From positions 62,001 to 126,000 of the forward strand of contig CAXTUB010000006.1 of NCBI GenBank assembly GCA_964247385.1: a stretch of 64,000 bases of DNA, written 5' to 3'. The stretch's first letter is position 1, and each line of letters starts with the position of its first letter. Source of the DNA: TMP-86 sp964247385 (GTDB lineage: Bacteria; Pseudomonadota; Gammaproteobacteria; Steroidobacterales; Steroidobacteraceae). The notes beneath the pieces are model-generated. The model was not told where the DNA came from, did no database searches, and was given only the letters and a program-made list of their open reading frames with translations. The position numbers and the translations under genes were made by a program. Shown here one piece after another: positions 58,082-64,000 of the stretch.

Positions 58082-58942
58082 ATGTCCACGATGAACGCGA
58101 ACCTCAAAACAGCGGAAGTTTCAGTGGGTGGAGCGAGCGAGCTCGAAAGCGGAACGCCGCCTCCGGCAGCGGAGCTGGCCGACATTCCGAGCGTGGCCGG
58201 CAGGCCGTCCGGAGGGCACACCACCCCAATCTCACCTGCCGCGGCGCGCTTTGATCGCAAATTCATCGACGAGCATGGTCTGCTCGATAAATATTTGAGC
58301 TCTGCCTTGCCCGTGAAGGGCGCGCGCGATCTCGAGCAATGGTGCCGCACGCATCCAGAGTTCTTGGAAGAGCACAAAATCGCGGAACGCGCGCAAGCCT
58401 CGCTTCGATTGCTCGATGCGAGCGGGCGCCCCGCGGACTTGGCCGAGCCTACAGAGCCTTGGTGGCGCAATACCTATGTGCACATTGGAGTGGCCCTCAT
58501 CGCCTTGGCGAGCTTGCTCGCATTCTTTCTCTTGTTGGGTAAATACGAGCGGGTCAAGTCAGGATTGGAAGATGCCAAGCTCGCCGCCAAGCAAGGCGCG
58601 CTGCTCGCGCCTTCGAGCATCACCGCCGTTCGCATCGACCCGGATCGATCGCCCGGCTTGGGCGGGGCGAGCATCTCGGCGACGCACGCCGCCGCGACGC
58701 TCATCGCGCTCAAAATCAACATGAGCTTCACCAAGCTCGCAGTCTTCAAGGTCACCGTGGAAAAGACGAATCAAGGCCGCGCGCTCGTGCTCGATGGCCT
58801 CGCGAAAGATTCGAATGGCGATCTGAAAGTGGAGTTCAATTCCTCGGGACTTCCGCCGGGAACATACGATATTCGCATTGATGGCCTGCCCTTCCGCGGC
58901 CAACCCATCGGCATGGGCTGGCTCACGCTCAACGTGCATTGA
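58082..58942 (+). CDS. Hypothetical single-pass membrane protein
   Basis: A 286-residue protein with no recognised family. A disordered Pro/Ser/Gly-rich N-terminus (about 1-55) leads to a helical region FDRKFIDEHGLLDKYLSSAL and RDLEQWCRTHPEFLEEHKIA. One transmembrane helix follows (VHIGVALIALASLLAFFLLL, about 140-160), then a periplasmic beta-rich domain (LIALKINMSFTKLAVFKVTV, SGLPPGTYDIRIDGLPFRGQ). The end domain looks like an immunoglobulin/carboxypeptidase-regulatory fold. It is divergent from the DUF4139 gene over 148 bp, so the two may share control. Confidence 0.6.
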   Translation: MSTMNANLKTAEVSVGGASELESGTPPPAAELADIPSVAGRPSGGHTTPISPAAARFDRKFIDEHGLLDKYLSSALPVKGARDLEQWCRTHPEFLEEHKIAERAQASLRLLDASGRPADLAEPTEPWWRNTYVHIGVALIALASLLAFFLLLGKYERVKSGLEDAKLAAKQGALLAPSSITAVRIDPDRSPGLGGASISATHAAATLIALKINMSFTKLAVFKVTVEKTNQGRALVLDGLAKDSNGDLKVEFNSSGLPPGTYDIRIDGLPFRGQPIGMGWLTLNVH

Positions 58943-58992
58943 GCCGGCGGCGCGATTACATGGCAAGCTCATTCCCGCGCACGCTCGTTCTG

Positions 58993-59052
58993 GCGCAAGC
59001 TCATTCCGCGCAAGCTCATTCCGCGCAAGCTCATTCCGCGCCGGCTAATTCC
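58993..59052. repeat. 15-bp tandem repeat between two genes
   Basis: The unit GCGCAAGCTCATTCC occurs three times without change (58993-59007, 59008-59022, 59023-59037), plus a degenerate fourth copy (59038-59052). Another imperfect copy lies near 58961-58976. It lies just past the membrane-protein stop and runs into the last codons of the ftsX-like gene. Confidence 0.9.
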
Positions 59053-61537
59053 GCCGCAGTGTGAGCAGAGGCGATGCGCTCGCGGCGCGCCGGGTGGCCC
59101 AGACCCCAGCCAGTCCCACTAGCAATGTTCCGCTGGCGAGGCCGATGAGCCAAAGCCATGGATCGAAGGCGTACGGCACGGCGAAGAGCTTGCGCGCCAG
59201 CACCCAACCGATGATGGATGCGCCCACCGCGGCGAGCGTGCCTGACAGGAAGCCGAGGGTCGCAAACTCCGCCGCAATGCCTTGCAGCACCGTCGAGCGC
59301 CGCGCGCCCAAGGTGCGCAGCATGGCGCTCTCGTAACGGCGCTCATCGCGCGTGGATTGAACCGCGGCGAGCAGCACGACGAACCCCGCCGCCAGCGTGA
59401 ACAAAAAAACATATTGAACGGCGAGCGAAGCTCGATCGATGACGGATCGGATCTGCTTCAAGATGGCATCGACGTCGATCACCGACACGCTGGGAAATTG
59501 ACGCACCAGGCCGACCAGCTCGGGTCTTTGACTTGGTCTCAAGAATACGCTCGTCATGTAAGTGCCGGCCGCCCCATCGAGAACCCCAGGCGGGAAGACT
59601 AGAAAAAAATTGGGCCGGAAGGTGTCCCAACGCACCTTGCGCACGCTTGCGATGCGCGCGGACACCGGCTCGCCCGCTACGTCGAATTGCATGATATCGC
59701 CGACGCCGACGTGCAAATCTTCTTGATATTCGCTCGAAATCGAGACGAGCGCTTGGCCGGAATCGGAATGTGACCACCATCGGCCGGCGACGATGCGATT
59801 GTCGCTCGGCAGCGCATCGCTCCAGGTGAGGTTTTGCTCGCGCTCGATGAAGCCTTTGCCGCGATCGCCAAGCCCGCGCAGGTTCTGCGCTGATACGCCG
59901 TTAACGCCGACGATGCGCGCGCGCACCATCGGGTACAACGGCGGTGTGCCCAAATGCCGGTCTTGCAAATACGCGAGGAGCGGTGCCCGCTCGTCGGGCT
60001 TGATATTGATGAGAAAATTGTTCGGCACATTGTCGGGCAATGTGCGGCGCCAATCTTGCAGCAGATCTCCGCGCACTACTGCCAATAACAGCAGCACCAT
60101 CAGGCCCAAGCCGAAGGCGACGATTTGCACCACACTGTCCGCGCCGCGCCGCGACACATTGGCAAGGCCGTAGCGCCAGGCGACACCCACTCCGCCGCGC
60201 AGCCTATGCGTGAGGAACACGAGGCCGGCACCGGCCAGCCCGAGCACTGCGGCGACCGCCAAGACTCCAGCGAATAAATAGGCGACCAGGAGACTGTCGC
60301 GCACCAAGACCCAAACGATGGCGAGCAAGGCGCCCAGCCCAATCAAGTAGCTTGCGCCCAGCGCAAGCTTCGGAGCCTCGACACTCTTGCGCAGCACTCG
60401 CAAAGGCGGCGTGTTCTTGAGCTGAAGGAGCGGCGGCAGGGCAAATCCAGCAAGCATCGCAATCACTGTCGCCAACGCGAGCGGCACGGGTGCAAAGGTC
60501 GCTTGCGGCAATTGATTGCGAATCAAATCGCGCAGCAGCCACGCAAGTCCTTCTTGCGCGAAATAACCGACCCCGGTGCCGGCTGCGACCGCGATGAGTC
60601 CTACGAGCAACAATTCGAGGAGCGTGGCTTGCAACACGAACGCTTGCGACGCGCCCATGCATTTCATCAGCGCCACGGTATCGATATGCCGCTGCGTGTA
60701 GCGGCGAGCGCCCATGGCCACCGCGACGGCGCCGAGCAACACCGAGGCGAGGCTCGCGAGATTCAAAAATCGCGTCGAGCGCTCGATGGCCGAGCCCAAC
60801 TGCCGGCTCGATTCTTCGATCTCCTCGATGCGCTCGCCCGGCTTGCGCGCGTGCTCGAGCCAGCGGCGAAATTCGGCCACCCGCTCGACATCGCCTGCGA
60901 ACAAACCGGCATATGTCACGCGGCTTCCGGGCTGCACGAGCTCGGTAGCCGGAAGAGAACCGCGTGCAATCAGCATCGGCGGTGCGAGCCCGACGAAGGC
61001 CGAGCCCTGGTCAGGACGATAGTCCAGCACGCGCGTGATCCGAAACGTCGCCGCACCGATGGTGATCGGTGAGCCCACCTGTAGATTCAGTCGCGCCATG
61101 ATGCGCGAGTCAGCCCACGCATCTTGCGCAGCGGGAACGCCCGTCACGGCCTGCGCGGGACCGAAGGGGAACGAGGCCACACGCACCGTGCCGCGTAGCG
61201 GGTACGCATCGCTGGCTGCCACCAAGGAGATGAGTTGACTCTGCGTGCCCGCGAACACGGCCGTCGGCATGAGATCGACACGCGCGCTGCGCACGCCGCG
61301 GCGCTGCGCTTCCGCAAAATAGCGCGGCGCCAAATCGTTCGATGCCTCGATGCGCAAGTCGGCGGCCAACACCTCGCCCGCTTGGATGCGCACGCCCCGC
61401 TCAATGCGATTGGTGAAGAATCCGACCGCAGTCAAGGCCGTGACGGCCACGCTGAGCGCCAACAGCAGCACGAGCAACTCGCGCGATTTGAGATCGCGCC
61501 ACAAGTTGCGCAGCGCGAACACCGCTGCCCGCCTCAA
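59045..61537 (-). CDS. FtsX-like ABC transporter permease (YbbP-type)
   Basis: An 830-residue permease. TTG 61537 overlaps the ATPase stop (TTGA), giving LRRAAVFALRNLWRDLKSRE. Two FtsX core modules with intervening periplasmic domains are visible. Helices include LLVLLLALSVAVTALTAVGF, LASLASVLLGAVAVAMGARR, VALALATVIAMLAGF-type LALATVIAMLAGFALPPLLQ, and the C-terminal FLFTLAAGFVVLLAAVQSTR and LGFLSGTLAAVGASIIGWVL. Size and gene order match E. coli YbbP next to YbbA/TesA. The ATPase partner is the adjacent ybbA-like gene. The substrate is unknown, perhaps lipid-related. Confidence 0.88.
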   Translation of the reverse strand: MRRAAVFALRNLWRDLKSRELLVLLLALSVAVTALTAVGFFTNRIERGVRIQAGEVLAADLRIEASNDLAPRYFAEAQRRGVRSARVDLMPTAVFAGTQSQLISLVAASDAYPLRGTVRVASFPFGPAQAVTGVPAAQDAWADSRIMARLNLQVGSPITIGAATFRITRVLDYRPDQGSAFVGLAPPMLIARGSLPATELVQPGSRVTYAGLFAGDVERVAEFRRWLEHARKPGERIEEIEESSRQLGSAIERSTRFLNLASLASVLLGAVAVAMGARRYTQRHIDTVALMKCMGASQAFVLQATLLELLLVGLIAVAAGTGVGYFAQEGLAWLLRDLIRNQLPQATFAPVPLALATVIAMLAGFALPPLLQLKNTPPLRVLRKSVEAPKLALGASYLIGLGALLAIVWVLVRDSLLVAYLFAGVLAVAAVLGLAGAGLVFLTHRLRGGVGVAWRYGLANVSRRGADSVVQIVAFGLGLMVLLLLAVVRGDLLQDWRRTLPDNVPNNFLINIKPDERAPLLAYLQDRHLGTPPLYPMVRARIVGVNGVSAQNLRGLGDRGKGFIEREQNLTWSDALPSDNRIVAGRWWSHSDSGQALVSISSEYQEDLHVGVGDIMQFDVAGEPVSARIASVRKVRWDTFRPNFFLVFPPGVLDGAAGTYMTSVFLRPSQRPELVGLVRQFPSVSVIDVDAILKQIRSVIDRASLAVQYVFLFTLAAGFVVLLAAVQSTRDERRYESAMLRTLGARRSTVLQGIAAEFATLGFLSGTLAAVGASIIGWVLARKLFAVPYAFDPWLWLIGLASGTLLVGLAGVWATRRAASASPLLTLRRN

Positions 61538-62226
61538 GCGGCTTGCACCGGGCGGCCGCCTTCGAGCTCGAGCACATCGCGGCAACGCCCGGCCAAGTCG
61601 CGATCATGGGTCACCAAGACCAAGGTGCTGCCGAGCGTTTGGTTCAAATCGAACAGTAGATCAGTGATTTTTTGTCCCGTGACCGTATCCAGATTCCCAG
61701 TGGGCTCGTCGGCGAAAAGAATTTGGGGCCGCGTCACGAATGCGCGCGCGATGGCGACGCGCTGTTGCTCACCTCCGGACAACTGTTTCGGATAATGCGC
61801 GAGACGGCTGCCGAGCCCCACTGCGCTCATGACCTCACGCCCCGCTTCCCGCGCATCGCGCCGTCCAGCCAGCTCCAGCGGCAACATGACGTTCTCAAGC
61901 GCAGTCAGAGCAGGCACCAAATGAAACGACTGAAAAACGAAGCCGACATGACGGCCGCGCACGGCTGCGCGGCCATCTTCGTCGAGCGCGTTCAAATCGT
62001 TCCCGGCCAGAAGAACTCGGCCGCTCGTCGGCAAGTCCAACCCGGCAAGCAGCGCAAGCAAGGTCGACTTGCCCGCGCCCGATGCGCCGACAATCGCGAG
62101 CGAATCGCCGGCATTCACGCAAATGCTGACATCGGACAAAATCGTGAGCGGCGCATCTCCGCTGCCCGACGGGCTCGGAACGATTTTGGCGAGGTCTTGC
62201 GCTCGCAACACAGAGGAGTCATTCAT
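61534..62226 (-). CDS. ybbA: ABC transporter ATP-binding protein (YbbA-like)
   Basis: A 230-residue ATPase of the MacB/LolD/YbbA group. ATG 62226 (MNDSSVLRAQDLAKIV) is chosen; the longer frame lies antisense to the tesA signal peptide. Walker A GASGAGKST, Q-loop FVFQSFHLVPALTALENVML, signature LSGGEQQRVAIARAFV, Walker B ILFADEPTGNLD and H-loop VTHDRDLAGR are all present. It overlaps the ftsX-like gene by 4 bp. Its ATG interlocks with that of divergent tesA in a CATG palindrome. Confidence 0.93.
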   Translation of the reverse strand: MNDSSVLRAQDLAKIVPSPSGSGDAPLTILSDVSICVNAGDSLAIVGASGAGKSTLLALLAGLDLPTSGRVLLAGNDLNALDEDGRAAVRGRHVGFVFQSFHLVPALTALENVMLPLELAGRRDAREAGREVMSAVGLGSRLAHYPKQLSGGEQQRVAIARAFVTRPQILFADEPTGNLDTVTGQKITDLLFDLNQTLGSTLVLVTHDRDLAGRCRDVLELEGGRPVQAA

Positions 62227-62953
62227 GCGGGTCTTTGCATTCTTGATGCGGACAACCAGCGCAATGTTGGGATCGATTGCGCTGCTTGCAACCGGCGCGC
62301 CCTCCATGGCGGCGGCTTCGAAGGCGCCTTTACCAGCGGCATCAGCGGCGCCATCGGCATCGGCGGCGCCATCGGCGGAGCCATCGACCGCGCAGGCCGG
62401 CACGATCTTGATTTTCGGCGACAGTATCAGCGCCGCCTATGGCATCCCGGTGGAGCAAGGCTGGGCGAGGCTTCTCGAGCGCCGGCTCGCAGCCCAAGGC
62501 TATGCGTATCGTGTCGTCAATGCGAGCGTCAGCGGCGAAACCACTTCGGGCGGCCTTGCGCGCCTGCCGCGCGCGCTTGCCACGCACCAGCCGCAATGTG
62601 TCGTGCTCGAGTTGGGCGGCAACGATGGCCTGCGCGCGCTCCCCCTCGATCAAATGCGCGACAACTTACGCCGCATGATCGAGCTTGCAAAGAATGCGCA
62701 AGCGCGTGTTCTGCTCGTCGGCATGCGCATTCCACCGAATTACGGCGCGACCTATACGAATGGGTTTCACGCGGTGTTCGACGCGTTGAGCCAGGAGCAG
62801 CGCGTGCCGCTCGTGCCGTTCTTTCTGGAAGAGATTGCGTTGCACACCGATCTCATGCAGCAGGATGGTATCCATCCGAACATCGGCGGCCAAGCCAAGC
62901 TCCTCGACAACGTGTGGCCGCAAATCGTGCCGCTTCTCAGTAAGACTCGATGA
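62225..62953 (+). CDS. tesA: Arylesterase / acyl-CoA thioesterase I (TesA-like)
   Basis: A 242-residue periplasmic SGNH hydrolase. The signal peptide (FLMRTTSAMLGSIALLATGA) is followed by an alanine/serine/proline-rich linker of about 30 residues, encoded by imperfect tandem repeats (about 62330-62395). The catalytic blocks are ILIFGDSISAAYGI (Ser), SVSGETTSGG (Gly), VLELGGNDGLRAL (Asn) and QQDGIHPNIGG (Asp-His). TesA family enzymes hydrolyse acyl-CoA, lysophospholipid and aryl esters. The divergent order with ybbA/ybbP is conserved. Confidence 0.92.
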   Translation: MRVFAFLMRTTSAMLGSIALLATGAPSMAAASKAPLPAASAAPSASAAPSAEPSTAQAGTILIFGDSISAAYGIPVEQGWARLLERRLAAQGYAYRVVNASVSGETTSGGLARLPRALATHQPQCVVLELGGNDGLRALPLDQMRDNLRRMIELAKNAQARVLLVGMRIPPNYGATYTNGFHAVFDALSQEQRVPLVPFFLEEIALHTDLMQQDGIHPNIGGQAKLLDNVWPQIVPLLSKTR

Positions 62954-62995
62954 GTGGACGCGGCGCGCAAATGAGGACAGGACTGCACGCGCGCA

Positions 62996-63769
62996 TCATT
63001 TGATCTGATAAACCAAATTCACCGTCGTCAATTGATCGGTGGGCACCGACCCCACGGGCGGCGCACTGTTGTAGCGCACGCCGTAGCCCACGCTCAAAGC
63101 AAGCGTATCCGTCACGCTGACCTGAATGGCCAAGTCGTTGGCGAGCGATGTATTGATAGCGCCGGTTTCGACTGAAAACTTGTCCACCACCTTGGTGGTC
63201 TTGGTGATCGAGTGCGAATAGTTCAGGCCTACCGTGGCAACACCCTGGCCGCTGGAATCTTCCTTGGTTCGGCTGATCACCTCGCCTTCGGGAGTTTGCA
63301 CGAGAATCTCCGGCCGCAAGCGTCGATAACCTGCGCCGATGAGCCCCGTCAGCTGCGTCGACGGATTGGCAATGAAATCATAGCCTGCGCCCGTCGCAGC
63401 GGTCGCCTGATAAGCAAATCCACTGAATCGGTCTTGCTCGGCACGCAGACTGCCGAACCAGAAAGCATGCGAGGTCAACTTGTAGTCCGTTTGCCATTTG
63501 CCTTCGATGCGTTGCGCCGTGCTGAACGAGGCATTGCGGCCATACAGGCCGCTGAAGGACGCCGAGTTCTTCCAGCGGTTGAATTCCTCGCTCATATCGA
63601 GCTTTACATTTCCCGAAGTGGCCTCGGCGTTGCCGCGCGAGATCAACAGCCCCGCCTCCCCTTTGCCCTGCCAATCGGCCCGCGCCTGGGTGGAGACCGA
63701 AAAAAGAATCAAGGCCAGCCCCGCGCCGAATCCCTCGCGTATTCGAGTGTTCCATTCACTATCTCGCAT
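62996..63769 (-). CDS. DUF481 outer-membrane protein (YdiY-like)
   Basis: A 257-residue protein starting at ATG 63769 (MRDSEWNTRIREGFG), with ATAGGA just upstream; the longer frame runs through a terminator. The signal peptide ends VSTQARADWQ. The mature sequence is an amphipathic beta-strand series typical of DUF481 (GEAGLLISRGNAEATSGNVK, KWQTDYKLTSHAFWFGSLRA, ATAATGAGYDFIANPSTQLT, VATVGLNYSHSITKTTKVVD), closing with an aromatic-hydrophobic C-terminal strand (TTVNLVYQIK). It is probably a small outer-membrane beta-barrel of unknown role. The tesA gene converges on it. Confidence 0.88.
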   Translation of the reverse strand: MRDSEWNTRIREGFGAGLALILFSVSTQARADWQGKGEAGLLISRGNAEATSGNVKLDMSEEFNRWKNSASFSGLYGRNASFSTAQRIEGKWQTDYKLTSHAFWFGSLRAEQDRFSGFAYQATAATGAGYDFIANPSTQLTGLIGAGYRRLRPEILVQTPEGEVISRTKEDSSGQGVATVGLNYSHSITKTTKVVDKFSVETGAINTSLANDLAIQVSVTDTLALSVGYGVRYNSAPPVGSVPTDQLTTVNLVYQIK

Positions 63770-63802
63770 TCCTATCGTCCGTCCACCGTGTTGCGTTCGC
63801 CC

Positions 63803-63840
63803 AAAAAAAACGGCGGTGAACCCTCGCGGATTCACCGCCG
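63803..63840 (-). terminator. Rho-independent terminator of the DUF3761 gene
   Basis: On the minus strand a perfect 10-bp stem (CGGCGGTGAA, 10-base loop, TTCACCGCCG; 63840-63811) is followed by eight T (63810-63803). It lies 18 bases after the DUF3761 stop and upstream of the DUF481 start. Confidence 0.92.
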
Positions 63841-63858
63841 ACCTCGATCGAAAGAAGC

Positions 63859-64000
63859 TTACTTAGTCAGCCAATCGCTCACGCCTCCGTGATGCGAGCA
63901 TGCGCCAGTGTGATGCACGGAATGCGAGTAAGTGCCGTCTTTGCACTTCGCGGTCGCTCCTTGCGGATCGCTAGAGGACGCCCTGATCGTGGGTGCTCTG
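63859..64000 (-). CDS. DUF3761 domain protein, partial (5' end beyond window)
   Basis: The last 46 complete codons of a minus-strand gene that enters from the right edge; the stop is at 63861-63859. The visible C-terminus ATAKCKDGTYSHSVHHTGAC, followed by SHHGGVSDWLTK, is the DUF3761 signature (Cys-Lys-Asp-Gly-Thr-Tyr and Cys-Ser-His-His-Gly-Gly-Val). Such proteins are small and usually secreted, with two conserved Cys that can form a disulfide. A strong terminator follows. Function is unknown. Confidence 0.85.
   Translation of the reverse strand, partial: RAPTIRASSSDPQGATAKCKDGTYSHSVHHTGACSHHGGVSDWLTK

Noticed and set aside
58993..59052. CRISPR-like array
   Set aside because: The 15-bp units are directly adjacent with no spacers and no cas genes are present.
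61672..62943. 423-aa plus-strand frame
   Set aside because: It runs antisense to ybbA and out of frame through tesA, both of which have complete catalytic motifs.

Overview
The window is GC-rich, densely packed chromosomal DNA from a Gammaproteobacterium. The evidence is the DUF484-xerC-hslVU order, the UbiE-UbiJ-UbiB aerobic ubiquinone cluster, OxyR paired with AhpC/AhpD, YajQ, and the divergent tesA/ybbA pair. The exact family cannot be settled from sequence alone; a Steroidobacter/Xanthomonadales-like lineage is only a guess. Start codons are often GTG or TTG fused to the preceding stop (GTGA, TTGA, ATGA), so many starts were chosen from family alignment and overlap rather than from ATG. 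No rRNA, tRNA, CRISPR array, IS element or integrase of a mobile element was found. No stretch of 300 bases lacks a gene; the longest gene-free intervals are about 205 bases (14905-15108, and the trp leader at 21600-21806).

Layout. 1-8517: a partial ParA gene (minus), then a plus-strand run: CoA-binding protein, DUF484, xerC, hslV, hslU, ubiE, ubiJ, ubiB and a transglutaminase, mostly overlapping. 8535-14904: an envelope/stress block with a ferritin-like protein, YqjE, YqjD/DUF883 and DUF1328 proteins, a divergent histidine kinase with a degenerate ATPase domain, two DUF4398 lipoproteins (one with OmpA), two response regulators and an atypical sigma-54-type AAA+ regulator. 15109-21806: a complete contiguous trpEGDCFBA operon (minus) with a promoter, a leader peptide and a textbook three-hairpin attenuator. 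21807-30787: housekeeping and metabolic genes (ABC exporter, yajQ, apbE, MFS, rhomboid, D-hydroxyacid dehydrogenase, a 34-aa lysine-rich protein missed by ordinary ORF length cut-offs, yebC, mmuM, Nudix).

30846-46987: one long minus-strand Tad/Flp pilus operon, preceded by pilU. Transcription order is pilU, flp, TadG-like, TadE-like, an unknown gene, a 60-aa pilin-like protein, cpaB, cpaC, cpaF, tadB, tadC, a DUF192-TadE fusion, then a 1451-aa secreted Rhs/YD-repeat polymorphic toxin and its stop-start-coupled candidate immunity gene. The prepilin peptidase, TadZ/CpaE and TadD are absent from the window.

47112-64000: SPFH protein, MBL-fold hydrolase, DUF805, ahpD-ahpC and a divergent oxyR with a canonical OxyR site between them. 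Fused to the oxyR stop is a 1038-aa three-part protein (LCAT-like lipase, macro/leucine-aminopeptidase-like middle, CHAT caspase-like protease), the strongest candidate here for an undescribed system. Then come a DUF4139-bufB-bufC operon without a recognisable bufferin precursor, an unknown membrane protein, ftsX-like/ybbA transporter genes divergent from tesA with interlocked start codons, DUF481, and a truncated DUF3761 gene at the right edge.
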